The position numbers and the translations under genes were made by a program. Below the pieces are notes generated by a model, which saw nothing but the letters and a program-made list of their open reading frames with translations, did not search any database and had not been told where the DNA came from. This document shows positions 11,001 through 23,924 of a stretch of DNA of 64,000 bases, in pieces. Numbering within the stretch: position 1 is the stretch's first letter; each line of letters opens with the position of its first letter. Source of the stretch: Scytalidium lignicola (lineage: Eukaryota > Ascomycota > Leotiomycetes); assembly GCA_002812745.2 (NCBI GenBank), contig NCSJ02000077.1, positions 1 to 64,000 of the forward strand, in the 5' to 3' direction.

Positions 11001-13830
11001 TAAACCATAAGATTATAAAATAAAGCTTAAAGAGGGGTTTAAACTAGCCTATAAACTAATTTATCAAACAACTCTTGTTGAAGATAAGGTGACGAAGAAA
11101 TAGTTGTTTAAGAAAATAATACTTAGAGGTTTGTATAAAGAAGATCATAGCAAAGCTAGAGTATTATTACATTATATGAAAAAAAGAAGATAATCTGTTA
11201 AGACAACCTTGTAATGATTATAAACACTTAAATAATAGGATTAAGAAAGACTAATATCCTTTATCATTGATAAATTCAATGATGGACAAGCTAAAAGAAG
11301 TTATTATATTCACCAAGTTGGACTTGTGATCAACGNTTTAATCTGGTTAGGATTAAAAGAGGTAATAAATGGAAAGTTATTATTTAAACAAAATACAGAT
11401 TATTTAAGCTGTTGATTATAATGTTTGGTATGACTAATACTCTAACAATACAACAAAGAATAATAAACTGAATATTAAAAAAATATTTAGAAAAATTCAT
11501 GATGGTATATCTTGATAATATAATCATTTACTCGAAGAGTATTGAAGAATATACAAAGTATGTTAAGCTTGTTTTACAAGTGTTATAAGAAGTAAGATTA
11601 CATTACAAACTGGTAAAATGCAAATTCTATAAGGAATAAGTTCAATTCTTAGGACATTGTATTTCTGGAGAAAGAATAAAAACCCTTAATAACAAGATTT
11701 AAGTGATTAAAGAGTAAGAATCACTTAAGACTGTCAAGTAACTATAAAGTTTTTTAAGGTTAGCCAACTATTACTAGAGATTTATAAAAGACTATTCTAA
11801 GATCTTCACATTGTTGACTGAACTTATAAAGAAGGATCAAGCTTATGAATGGAATAACATTGTGAAAGAAGCATTTTAAAGTATTAAGAATGCCTTTGTA
11901 AAAGGAGACTTCTTAAGGATCTTTGATTTAGAAAAAGGAATAAGAATTAAAATTAATACCTTTAATGTAACATTAAAAACTATGTTATCATAATCATAAC
12001 AAATCAGTAAATAACATTACCAAGTACTATTAGCATTTTAGTCAAGGAAGTTGAATATTACTAAAAGAAATTATTAAACATCAGACAAGGAAATGTTAGT
12101 TATCATGAAAGTGTTAAAGTATTAAAGAGTATATATTGTTGGATCTAGTAAAATAGTTAATATACTTTTAGATTATTATAATCTCTAATACTTTATAACA
12201 ATCAAGCAGTTGAATGTTAAGTAAGTATAATAAGTAAAGAAGTTATTTGAGTATGATTTTAAGATTACTCATGTTAAAGAAGAGGATAATGAAAGAGTAG
12301 ATGCTTTAAGCTGGAAACCTGAGTATTTAACTAGAGAAAAAGAAGAGAGTAAATTAATATTAAAAGAAGATAAGGAGGGATTTCTAGTATATAATAAAGG
12401 ACAACTTATAGTTATTATAATAGTAACAGATAAGCAATAAGCTGATTTGATTAGTAAAGTAACCAAAAGGGAAAAAGAAGGAAATGCATTACCAGACATG
12501 ATCAAAGGCAAGTAAGAGAAAATCGAAAATATTTAGTATAAGAACAAGAGGTTATATATACTAATGAAACTAATAGAAGAATTTGTCAAAGAATAACATA
12601 ACTTGTTATATAATGGACATATAAGAGTAACCTGATGTTATTATCAAATTAATAAGGATTACTTTATCATGAAATTACAATTAGTAATAAAGAAAATAAT
12701 CGTAAAATACAAAATTTATAAGAAGGTTAAGAATCTAAGAAGGAAGTTTTAAGGATAATTATACCTTATACAGATACTTAACAATCTATGAGAACTAATC
12801 AAATAAGATTTTATTGTAAAATTACTAGTTTTCACAAATTACATGACAAAGGTTAAGTATGACTTTATCTTTATAATGATTGAACATTGTACTAATTATA
12901 CAACATTTGAACTGTTCAAGAAGACTTGAAGAGCAGAAGAGGTAGCTGATATATTCTTACAAAGAATAGTGTCTTAATAAGGATTATCAAAACAAATCAT
13001 CTTTGATAGAGATATTAGATTTACATCTAAGTTTTAAGAGACAATAATAATAAGAATAAGAGTTAAGAGGAAGTTGTTAACAGTATAATATTTATAGACT
13101 AATAGAAAAACAAAATGTTTGAATAAATGGTTAAAAGGATACTTAAGATGCTATATCAACTATAATCAAGATAATTAGGTTGATTACTTGTTAATAGCAG
13201 AAATAATGTATAATAGTATACTATATGAATTAATCAAGATCACTTCATTCTATGTGAATTATGGACAAGAATTAGAAGAGTTCTGTATTGGACTAGAATT
13301 AGAATTCACAAGTAAATTAGCAAAGATCTATACAAAACAAATGGAAGAAATACAAGAAAAGATCAAGAACTTACTTCAATACACTAAGGAAAGAATAAAG
13401 AAGTATTATAATTGCAAACACTTGATAAAACTAACGTACAAAAAAGGGGATAAAGTTTATCTTCTTAAAAAAAACATCAAAACAACAAGACTAAGCAATA
13501 AACTAAACTAAGTAAAGATAAGACTATACAAAATTAAAGAAGTCTATAAACTCTTAACATATAAATTAAAGTTATTAATAATAGTTAAAATACATCTTGT
13601 TTTCTATGTTTTACTTCTTAAACCAACATTTGAAAATGCTTAAATACTAATATTAAAAGAAGTTAATCTAGAAAAAGAGTATAAAGTTGAGAAAATCATC
13701 AGTTATAAGATATATTATAAGAAATTACAATATTTAGTTAAATGAATAAGATATTCAAAAAGTAAAAATAGATAAAAACCTACTTTTAATCTTATAAGCT
13801 ATAAGGAGTTATTAAAAGTATATCACTAAA
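8081..13830 (+). pseudogene. gag-pol of Gypsy family 1, copy A
   Basis: The ATG at 8081 opens a Glu/Ser-rich acidic N terminus, then gag (to about 9490) with a damaged CCHC knuckle near 9211-9265. Aspartic protease is visible at about 10570-10620 (ALIDSG, catalytic Asp kept). Reverse transcriptase spans about 11220-11730, where the catalytic YLDD box reads YLDN near 11505. RNase H is at about 11930-12290, integrase at about 12590-13130, and the end (13680-13830) is a chromodomain with a QYLVK core. Chromodomains of this group bind histone marks and steer integration into heterochromatin. Dozens of in-frame stops occur, mostly where Gln, Arg or Trp is expected. No product is likely. Confidence 0.8.
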
Positions 13831-13836
13831 CTTATC

Positions 13837-14445
13837 TCAGAATGGATTTCTAAGCAATAAAATCACAAGGTCAGAGAAGAAGAGGTTAACAACAGAGGAA
13901 GAAGTTATACCTAAGTCAGCAAAATACAACTCTAAGGGTTGTAAAGAGTCCTATTTCTCTTGCCTCTCTTTCTCTTCTATAGCATTTAACTTGTCCAAAG
14001 AAGAAAGTCTACAACAGATCATTTCGCTAGCATGTTAACAAAAGAACTTCTTTTGTTTACAAAGACAAGTAAAATAAGTTGTATTCTTGGCCATAGCTTA
14101 AATGGCCTTCTCCTCTTCAGCCTTAAGATAAGCCTCCTCCTTATCAAGAGTTTCTCAAGATATTACAAGAATGCTTTTACTCTCACATTTACACTTGCAA
14201 CAAGCATACTTACTACAATAGTTGGACTCAAAAACCATTAAACAAGTTAAACCATTTCAAACGCAGAAACCACAAGAAGACATTTCAATACTATACTTTG
14301 CTATATAATCTCCTAAATCCAATACTTCTTGATATTTTCTTGATCTTGTCCTTTCTTCTGTGCTACTCTCAAAACATTGTTGTTTAGGTAGTATGTTGGA
14401 AAGGAAAGAAGGATTAATGAACAAAGGAATGTTCGAGGATAACAT
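13837..14445 (-). pseudogene. Antisense Zn2Cys6-like ORF inside Gypsy copy A
   Basis: The minus strand from the ATG at 14445 keeps one frame for about 200 codons, interrupted by a few stops that fit CGA-to-TGA and CAA/CAG-to-TAA/TAG. It encodes a cysteine pattern C-x2-C-x6-C-x8-C-x2-C-x6-C, reading Tyr at cysteine 5 (a TGT-to-TAT change). This is exactly the spacing of a GAL4-type zinc cluster. A long charged helical segment follows (LDKEEAYLKAEEEKA, later KQKKFF, SSLDKLNAIEEKERQEK). It lies between the end of pol and the 3' LTR and overlaps neither. From memory, similar cysteine-cluster plus coiled-coil proteins are very common in Pezizomycotina and are often retrotransposon-linked; a role in transcription or silencing is inference only. 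Confidence 0.65.
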
Positions 14446-14483
14446 TTTAATGTCAGGATAACGTTAAGCGGAAAAGGGGATAA

Positions 14484-14841
14484 TATTATGGGTTTTACTG
14501 TAACATGGTGATTGGTGTAGGCTTAAGGCTTAATACACAACAAAGTGTATATAGAGAACTTAACAATCACATGACATGAGTAAGACCTTGAGGACTTAAG
14601 AAGTCTAAAGGGTCCATAGACTTGAAGGACTTAAGGGGTCCAAAGGGTCCAGTTGGATTTTGTTATCTATATAAGCACATTGTAGGAACATAAGAGTAGA
14701 CTCTTCGTGTTCAACTTAAATATATTACTAAATCTTACCCTTGACTTAGTCACTTGCTTATGTGTTATACATTTCCGTTGTCCTTGAACATTTACCTTAT
14801 CCTTGGCTATCCAGTAACTTGGATAATGTAGTTTTGTAACA
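14484..14841 (+). repeat. Gypsy family 1 LTR, shared middle copy
   Basis: Same layout as 7673-8029, but with many C-to-T and G-to-A differences, starting with TATTATGGG in place of TGTTACGGG. It is preceded by the purine tract of copy A and followed by the internal region of copy B. Confidence 0.85.
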
Positions 14842-17800
14842 TTTTAAACATTACTTATCTTGATAAATCAGGATTTGGAAATAAGCATACTAGTAAATAA
14901 CAACAATGAATAATAACCTGAAGAAGGTTCTGAAGAAGACTTTGAAGAAAAATCTGAAAAGGGATTTAAGGAAGTATCTGAGGAAAGTTCAGAAGATAGT
15001 TCTGAAGAAGATCAAGGTAAGAACTAGACTATCAAGGAAACTAACATTCAAGAAGGAATGTTAAAGGAAGTTGTTATACTATCAAAGCAACTTGCTAAGT
15101 CAACAAAAAGATCAACTGTTGAAGAATTGTTAAGAACTTCAGGGAAGAAGCTAATATCACCATTACCTAAACTTATTCTAGAATTAATTCAAGTACTAAG
15201 AGCTTTAAGCTTAAACCTTAATCTAGACTTTGAACCAGAGGACAATACTAAACAAGTTCCAATGACAATACTTAAAGAAGTTAAAATTGCCAGACTAGAT
15301 TTGTTCTACAAGGATAAAAAGAAGTTAAAAGTATACTTTGTTCAAACAGAAACTTATTTGGTATTGAATAATCACCTACTGCCTGGAGATATGCATAAGG
15401 TTTTGTAAGCATTAACATATTTAAGAAGAGTAGCCAAAACTTGGTTTTAACCCTTTAAGGATAAATGGTTTACTATAAATAGAAGAATAATAAACTAGGA
15501 AATAAGAAGTATCTTTAAAAGTTAGAAGAACTACACAGGGGAACTCAAATGCTTGTATAAGGATGTTGACGAAAAAAGGAATACTGAAAAATGATTAGCT
15601 CACCTTAAGCAAACTAAAAGTCTTAATGAATATACAATACTTTATTGTTAGTATATAATATTAATTAACTAAGAAGAAGAAGTACATATACATTAGTATA
15701 AGATCAACTTAAAGGACTTTATCAAAGAGGAACTATATTAATAACTTATAATTATTACATTTAATACTCTTGTTAACNTTGTTTATTAAGATCAAGAACA
15801 AGTAATATAAAATGAGCTTAAACAAAAAAAGGTAGATTTTACTTTAACTAAAGAAAGACTAACAATAAGAAGAATCAAGAAGACTTTATAGAATTAGACA
15901 TTATAAAGAAAGGAAAAAACNTTTTAAAAAGAAAAGAAAGAAATACTTTGAAAGAAGAAACAAGAAAGAGAACTCCTTTAGAATTTCCCTTGAGAAACTT
16001 AATAAAAGAAAGAAAAACAAGTTATGTTTTAAGTATAAACTTTTAAGATATATAGCAAATACTTATAAGAAGGACAATAAGTCAAGTATATTAATTAAAG
16101 TTAAAGTTATAAGAATCTTAAAAATCAAAGATATCTTGTTAAAATCATCAGAGAAAGAAAGCTTAAACTCAGAAGAAATATCTAATAAAAAAAGTTAATA
16201 AAGTAACATTTGTAACAATAAGAAAGACTTAGTATATAAGATACCTTTAAGATGAAAAGCAAGTTAAGAATCTAAACAAATAAAGATTAATCCTAAGAGT
16301 TAATGGAATTTAGATGATTATACTAATAAACTTTAAGGTTATACTAACAAAACAATATCTTGTTTTTAAGGAAGCATTAATCTTAAGATATTATTTAACA
16401 ATTAGTATAAAAGGATTAAGAGAATAAGAAATCCTAGACAAAAGCTAACTTTATAAAACTGTATAATAAGAGGAAATAACTGTTGAAGAACAAGAACTTA
16501 ACCTTGAAGATCTTGTTCTAGTTTATAAGACTAACCTCCAGAGCATTATTATAAAAAGAAGAATATATGAATTCCTTTTATTAATAGAAAGAACTTAGAT
16601 TCAAGATGATTTCAACTAAATGCTTNAAAAATGCTTAGATAATAGTAAAGGAAGGATTAAGCCATGTCTTATAAGGATAATATAACTTGTAATAAGAAGG
16701 ACTTCTAATGATAACCTTTTAACAAGATTAAGTAAAAGTAAAAATATAATACAGAGAAATCTAAGGCTTAGGAAAATCAATAGAATAATTGCTTAAAGTT
16801 AAATAGTATTATACTTAATAAAAGGAACTTATAGAAATCATAGTCAAATAAGCTAACTAGAATGTAGAAGTACTACTTACAGTTAATGAACTAGAAGATT
16901 TACTACCTTTAAAACTACTTATCATATTACTAAGAGAAGACAAATTAATATAAAGGATTAATCAACAGTTCAACCAAGAAATAACAATATACTCTTTGAA
17001 TTTTATAAGAAGACTTCTTAAGAAAAATAATATCTTTATCATTAAAATAAAAGAATACCTTAGAAATAAAATAGTAAAATAAGTATAAGATACATATACA
17101 TTCATAAACAATAAAAGCCTAGATAAATTAAGGCTAAGAGACCTTATAAAGAGATAAATAACATTGTTTAAAGAACTTTAAAAGAATGTTAAAGATCTTT
17201 AAATCAAAGATAATATATTAGTTAACAGCATTAGAAATGTTAATCTCTACTCTATAAACAATGGAAGTTCATTATACATAAATATAAAACTATGTNAAAA
17301 AGTTAATAAAAGCCTTAATTAATTTGAAAGCTAAAAGAAACTTTATTAATGAACAAGTTATAAAGTAACTTAAACTTAATACAAGAGTTAAGAAAGACAA
17401 CTACTTGATATTACTAGTAAACAATAATATAATTAAAAGAATAATCAATATCTAAACTTATGAACTAAACATGAGGATTAACAATAATCATCAAGAAAAA
17501 ATATCCTTTAATATTATACAGTTAAGAACATATTAAATAATATTAAGAATTGAATGGATAAGGAAGTATAATCTGATAATTGATTGAAGAACAAGTATGA
17601 TTACCTTCTTAGAGGAAGAATAGAATTTAATATCCTTAAGAGTTATTTATGTTAACAAAACCTTAAAATATATTCTTGAGGAATATTATAAATAACTAAA
17701 GCTATTCATAAAAAGACTTAATAATTCAGCCTTACCTAAGTATAAACTATAAGATTATAAGATAAAGCTTAAAGAGAGGTTCAGACTAGTCTACAGACTA

Positions 17801-18256
17801 ATTTATCAAATAACTCTTATTAAGAATAAAACAACAAAGAAATAATTACTTAAGAAAATAGTATTTAAAAGTTTATACAAAGAAAGTTATAATAAAGTTA
17901 GAGTATTATTGTATTATACAAAGAAAGAAGATAATCTGTTAAGATAACCTTATAATGATTACAAATACTTGAATAATAAAACTAAGAAGGACTAATATCC
18001 TTTACTATTAATAAATTTAATGATAAACAAGTTAAAAAGAATTGTTATATTTACTAAGCTAGACTTATAATTAACATTTAATCTAATTAAGATTAAAAAG
18101 GATAATAAGTAGAAAGTTACTATTCAAACAAAATACAGATTATTTGAATTATTAGTTATAATGTTTAGTATGACTAATACTCTAACAATATAACAAAGAA
18201 TAATAGACTAAGTATTAGAAAAATACTTGAAGAAATTCATGAATAGTATATCTAGA
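14842..18256 (+). mobile_element. Gypsy family 1, copy B, gag to reverse transcriptase, truncated
   Basis: This stretch parallels copy A from the acidic gag start through gag, the knuckle (near 16023-16080, cysteines changed to Tyr), protease and the first part of reverse transcriptase. It stops at the N at 18257, where similarity to copy A falls abruptly. It is more damaged than copy A, the protease catalytic region reading LIN instead of LID. No intact frame remains. Confidence 0.75.
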
Positions 18257-20589
18257 NAATATCTTAATATATTTAAAAACGTTAAAAAACATAAGATTTA
18301 TGTGAAAATCATTCTTAAAATACTATAAAAAGTAAACTTTTAATATAAGTTAAGGAAATACAAGTTTTATAAAATAGAAATGTAGTTTTTAAGATATATT
18401 ATAATACATAATAAGGTTAGAACAATTAAGGAAAAAACCAAAGTTATCTAAAAATAGACAAAATTTAAAATGGTTAAAAAATTATAAAGCTTTTTGAGCT
18501 TTATGAATTATTATCGAAAATTTATAAGAAACTATTCAAGGATAATATTATCATTGACTAAGTTAACCAAAAAGGATATATTATACAAATAAGGAAAAGA
18601 ACAACAAAAAGCCTTTGACATGGTTAAGGAAACTTTTAAGGAGGACTAAAGCCTTAGAATCTTCAACTTAGAAAGACTTGTTTAAATTAAAACAAACATA
18701 TTAGATTATACTTTAAGTATAATTCTAAGTTAATAAAATAAGTAAAAAAAGTTAAAAGTCATTTACCTTCTATTCAAGGAAGTTCAGCTTAACTAAGCAA
18801 AACTATCTTATCTATGACAAAGAATTGTTAATAATAATAAATATACTAAAGAAATGGAGAATATATATAGTAAGAGTAAGAGAATAAATAGAAATACTAA
18901 TGGATTATATGAATTTAAAGTATTTTATAATATTCAAGAAGTTAAATACAAAACAAGCTAAGTAAATAGAAACTTTGTCAGAATATGATTTTAAGATTTA
19001 GCATGTTAAAAANGACTAATAATAGATGAGTAGATACTCTTAGTCAAAAACCAGAGTATATAAACAAAGAGGAATTAAGCTTGTAGTAAGTAATCTTAGT
19101 AAACAGTAAAGAAGGAATCATTTATAATCAAGGACAATTGATATTCATATCAGCAATAGTCAATTAAAATTAGATTGACAAAATTCAGAATAAATTATCT
19201 AAAGAAAAACTAGAAGATATTGAATATAAATTTAAGGAAGATTAATAAGAACAAATTGACAAGTTATAGTATAAGAATAAGAAGTTATACATTCTTGAGA
19301 AGCTATTAAAAGAGTTCTTAGAGGAATAACATGTACTATTACAGAATAAACATTTTAAAGTTGAATGAACTTATTATAAAATCCAGAAAGATTATTACTT
19401 ATACTAAATAAGATAAACAGTAAAGGAAGTTATCAAGGAATATAATATTTACAAAAGGGTAAAGAACTTGAGGTAAAGGCTTTATAAAATGCTTTAACTT
19501 ATTAAAATACTAATTTGACCATAGCAAATTATTATATAAGACTTCATTATTAAATTACTAAAGTCAAGAGACTTAGTAATAAGAAAAGACTATGATAATA
19601 TCTTGGTAATAATAGACTTATTTACAAAATATATAATCTTTGTATTATAAGATAAAACATAAAGTGTAGAAGAAGTTGTNAAAAGCATTTCTTTAATATA
19701 TAATAATACTATTTAAAATACTAGAAAATATTATATTTGATTAAGACATATACTTTACCTTAAAGTTTTAAGAAATTTTGACTAAATGTATAAGTGTTAA
19801 TAAGAGAATATCAATAGTATTTCATTTACAAACTAATGGTCAAACAAAGAGATTGAACTAGACATTAGAGATATACTTATAATATTATATAGACTATAAA
19901 TAAGATGACTGGTAAGGACTATTATTATTAACACGGTTAGCTTATAATAGTTCAAAGTATAAAGTAATAAGATTTACTCTATTCTATGTAAATCATAAAA
20001 GGGAATTAGATAAGTTTTGGATAAAAGTCAAATTATGATCTTTATCTAACTTAACAAACAAATTGATAGAAAGACTGTATAAGATATATACTAAGGTAAT
20101 AAAAGTAATACAATTTATAAAAGAAAGAATAAAAGTATGTTATAATAAGAAATATAATGTAGAACTTATATATAAAAAAGAGGATAAAGTTTACTTTTAA
20201 TGAAAAAATCTATGAACAAAGAGACTAAATAACAAACTTGACTTTATAAAGTTAAGACTATTTAAAGTTAAAGAAGTTTATAAACTAATAACAATTAAAT
20301 TAAGGTTATTAAAAGTTATGAAAATACATCTTGTATTTTATATAATATTACTAGAATTAATACTTAGGAATATATTGTTAATATTAAGTATAAAGGTTAA
20401 GTCATAACTTGATAAAGAATAAATAATTGAGAAAATCTTAGATTATAAATACTAGTATAAGAAAATTCAATATTTGGTTAAATAAAAANGGATTTCCAGA
20501 ATCAGACAATTTATAAGAACTTATTAAACATCTAAAGAATATTAAAGAGATAATAAAGAATTATTATCAAACTCTAATTAAAAGGGATC

Positions 20590-21144
20590 CTTAGAAGGGA
20601 GAATTAATTAAGTTAATAAGATAAGTAAAAGATTAACAATATTAATGCTCAACATAAAGAGGTTAACTAAGGAATATTACTTACCTTTATCAAGAGGATG
20701 TGATAAACCTTTAGTAAAGACTAAAAATTCAAGTTTTTCCTTTTCTAACCTTTCTCTTTCTTTTATTTCTTTTAATTCTTCAATAATAAAGATACCTTTT
20801 CAAATTATGTTTACAACCTTAAGTTTCAATTACTTTTGAAGCTTGTAAAAGTATAACCATTTAGCAAGCATTTACTATATTTAAGTTTTAAAGAGTTCTT
20901 CTTCAGAATTAAGATAATCCTTCTTATAAGAAATCTGTTCTAACTTGTTAATATTAAGACTAAGAACATTATAATGAGCACCTTTGTAAGTGTATTCTGA
21001 ACACTTGCTAAAACCTTCAGCTTGATAACAAATATAATTATTATTTGTATAAAATTTGCATTTAAAAGTTATAAGGAAACTAAAAGACTTTATATTTTTT
21101 ACTTGTTTAATACAAGTCTTGTAAGTTTGAAAGTGAGGAAGCAT
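20590..21144 (-). pseudogene. Antisense Zn2Cys6-like ORF inside Gypsy family 2
   Basis: The minus-strand ATG at 21144 opens a frame whose first 88 codons are uninterrupted (to 20881) and which continues in the same frame, through stops, to about 20590. The cysteine pattern is the same as in 13837-14445: C-x2-C-x6-C-x8-C-x2-C-x6-C, with positions 2, 5 and 6 now Tyr. A helical, Glu/Lys/Arg-rich segment follows (EELKEIKERERLEKEKLEFL). Equal position (between pol and 3' LTR), equal strand and equal cysteine spacing in two diverged Gypsy families show this is an ancestral part of the elements and not a chance frame. Confidence 0.65.
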
Positions 21145-21234
21145 TATGGATAAGAAGTATAATTAAAGAATAATAAAGATTGTTCAACATTATTAGTTAA
21201 GTATTAAGATAATATTAAGATAAAAAGGGGATAG

Positions 21235-21569
21235 TATTATAACTCTTACTGTTACAACTTAATAAGCATTAGGTAACAACTTATAAAATGTTTGTAATCA
21301 ATAGAGTATTAGGTTATATAACTCATGTAAGTAGTATAAGGTGTATAAAAANGGTATTAGGCTTATATTGACTATATAAGACTATACTTATTTGTCTATA
21401 TAAGAACATATTCCTTAACACTTTGGTTAAGAACTTGGTATTCAACTTAAATTATAACTTTACTATATATACTTGTTTATTATAACTACAAACACCTTAC
21501 TTCTATATAAATCCTGTAAGAGTGACTAGACTTACATCATGTGACTGTGTCGTAAGACGTCTTATAACA
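21235..21569 (+). repeat. Gypsy family 2 LTR, 3' copy
   Basis: Starts TATTATAACTCTTACTG (compare TGTTATGGCTCTTACCG at 30728) and ends CTTATAACA. It is mutated toward A/T and contains one N. The flank to the right (AGTAT) is Copia sequence. Confidence 0.75.
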
Positions 21570-23390
21570 AGTATCCTCTTTGATATAAAGTATAGAAAGT
21601 AGTAGTAATAACTTTTATATTATTCTTTTAAATGTATTTATTAAGCTTTTCACTATTAAACTCATTCTCTTTATTAATATGAAAGTGTTTGAGAATAGTT
21701 TTATATTGATTCTTCATCAAGGTAATATAATAGATAATAACATTATAAGTTCTTTTTTTNCTCTTTGTAAGTATAACCTTATATAGTATTTATAACATTA
21801 TTTATAATTGTAATAGTATAATTGTACTTATTATAACTTGGAGAAGTAATTGTAAAAACGTTAATATTAAGCATTTTTATAACTTTTATAGCTTGTATTT
21901 TAAGTTTCTTAAAGATGTCCTTTTAAAAGTGATTATATTCACAAGCTTTGCACAAAAAGGTTTCTTCCTTCTTTGCTACTTTTATAAGGCCTTTATTAAT
22001 TCTAGTAATAGCTTTTATAATATTCTTGATCACTTTAATATTAGCATGGCTAAGGCATTAATGAATAAGATTCAAACTGAGTATAGATTACTTAGTTAGA
22101 AGTGTTATAAGGAGAGCTTTTAAGGTATTAGCCAATTTCAAATATATACTGTCTATAAACATGTTCATAATACTAAATTCAATTCTATTCTTATTGTAAA
22201 TGCCTTTTATGGTTATATAAGCTTTTTTGCCTTAATTTAAAAGCTTTACTCCCTTAAGAACATTGACTAAGAAAGTAAGAATATAATAAACATTAAAGAG
22301 TTATAAAGTAAATGTTAAACTATTATTTAACTTTATTTTGAGTATAATTGTACTTAAGCTAATAATTTGAGTAGATTTATTTCTTGTTTTTATAAGTACT
22401 AGATTATAATATTCTTGGTAAGAATCTAGCTTAAATTATGATATATAATTTGTTATATAATCTATAATGCTTATGTTTACAAGTTAATGGTTATAGTTGA
22501 ATATAAAGAAGCTCTTAGGATTTATGGTTATAAGGGAATTAGATTTGTTTAGGTTAACTGTATTTAAGTTAGAATTAGAGTTTAAACTTGATTTTGAGGA
22601 TTTAGAGNTTTTTATTCNTTTTTACTATACTTTTTAACAAATTCTTCATATTTCTCAGGGTATTTTTCCTAATAATCAGCTTCTTTATAGTTTAGCNTTT
22701 TCATGGTAAGAGTACNTTTTCTTTTGGNTTTTTTATCAGACTTACTAGTTTGTTTTTGATTATAAAGTATTATACTTAAGTTATTAGATTTTAGTGTTTT
22801 GTTTAAAATATCTTTTATAAGAGTTTCAAAGGAAGGTGTTTTAAAGTATATTGTTAATTGTTGTTAATCAGCTTATACAATGAAAGAGTCTTCTAATCCC
22901 CTTATAAAGAAGAGTTTGTAGAATACATTTAGTAATATGACTTTTATACTAATCAAATTACTTTTCAAAGCCTTAAATATAATGATATAACTTCTAATTA
23001 AGTTAGAATACTTGTATTTGATGTTAATTAACTCAAGGATATATTTTTCCTTAAGATTGTAATTTAAACCTTGATATTAAGCTTTTAAGGTTTCTTAAGC
23101 CTCCTTAGATGTAGAGTACTTTAAGATAAGAGCATTAACTTCCTTGTTAATATTTAATAATATATAGAGTTTGGTTGTAAAATCTACNTTTTTCTTAAGC
23201 CTCAAATTCTGAGGNTTTTTTTATTATCTTCTATTTTAAGGCATTTGATATTGTTATTTATATAGCCAAGATATCCTTTTGATTTGAGAATATTAATGAC
23301 TATAATACTTTATAATCTATAATTCTTAGGACCTTTCAACCAATATTCCTTTAATAGTAGAAGACTTGATTCTTCTCCTATTTTGAAAGA
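21570..23390 (-). mobile_element. Copia remnant, gag to integrase, interrupted by Gypsy
   Basis: On the minus strand from about 23390 the translation matches, domain by domain, the gag of the Copia element at 42841-47781 (for example ETLKAxYQGLNYNLKEK near 23100-23060 and TLIKDILNKT near 22800). Around 22055-21860 it matches the pre-integrase and early integrase part (HANIKVIKNIIKAITRI, FLCKACE). Stops and N characters are frequent. The element ends at 21570, where the Gypsy LTR begins; its pol C-terminal half is not found in the window. Confidence 0.75.
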
Positions 23391-23920
23391 TTATAGTGAT
23401 TGTTGAATAAAGATAAAAGATGAAGTTAATCGAATAGTGATTTTGATTAGCTAACTAGAGTACATAACTTGTTAACTAGAAATGCAAAAATACAGAATCA
23501 CTATTGTATTGATTGCTTAAGGAGTCTACAATTACAGCAGATTCTATATATACAAAGAGTTACAGTCGTAAAACTGTTATGGTCAACAGTTATAGTTGTA
23601 CAGGCATCTTACAGGTGCTTATAGTTGCTTACAGTGATAGCCTACTGTAAACCTTATCTGTAAGCCCTAGCATAAGCAACTGTAAGAACATTGTGAAGTA
23701 GCATCTATAAACTCTAAATATTACAACATTTTCTCCTAAGATTTTTCTTCTATGAAAATATAGCTCTTTAAATAAATATCTGAGGATAGTATTTCTCTTA
23801 GGACACTAAAAGTGTTAAATAAAAATTTATATACCTGCTTGAGGACAAGACATTATAAGAAATTTATATTCTTGCTCCTTTTATCTTTCTCTAAAAAGTG
23901 AAATATTCAATAATTAACTT
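23391..23920. other. Upstream part of Copia remnant and unassigned DNA
   Basis: Probably the 5' leader and LTR region of the minus-strand Copia relic, with repeated ACAGT/TACAG words around 23530-23700. I could not identify LTR ends. Confidence 0.3.
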
Positions 23921-23924
23921 TAAA

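Larger units (their letters stand above)
7673..14841 (+). mobile_element. Ty3/Gypsy chromovirus, complete in outline, RIP-like decay
   Basis: Flanked by related LTRs at 7673-8029 and 14484-14841. In order: acidic gag N terminus, gag, degraded zinc knuckle, aspartic protease, reverse transcriptase, RNase H, integrase and C-terminal chromodomain. An antisense frame follows (13837-14445), then a purine tract just before the 3' LTR (AAAAGGGGATAA). The base composition is very AT-rich and the sense frame is full of TAA, TAG and TGA. The 3' LTR is directly followed by a second internal region of the same family, so two elements share this LTR, as happens after recombination between copies. Confidence 0.85.
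18258..21569 (+). mobile_element. Gypsy family 2, pol 3' half and 3' LTR
   Basis: After the N at 18257 the sequence encodes a related but clearly different reverse transcriptase C terminus, RNase H, integrase and a chromodomain near 20415-20480 (QYLVK core), all with many stops. An antisense frame (20590-21144), a purine tract (AAAAAGGGGATAG) and an LTR (21235-21569) follow. The LTR has a sister at 30728-31076. The right end at 21569 lies inside the integrase region of a minus-strand Copia element, so this Gypsy inserted into that Copia. The left end is lost at the junction. Confidence 0.75.
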
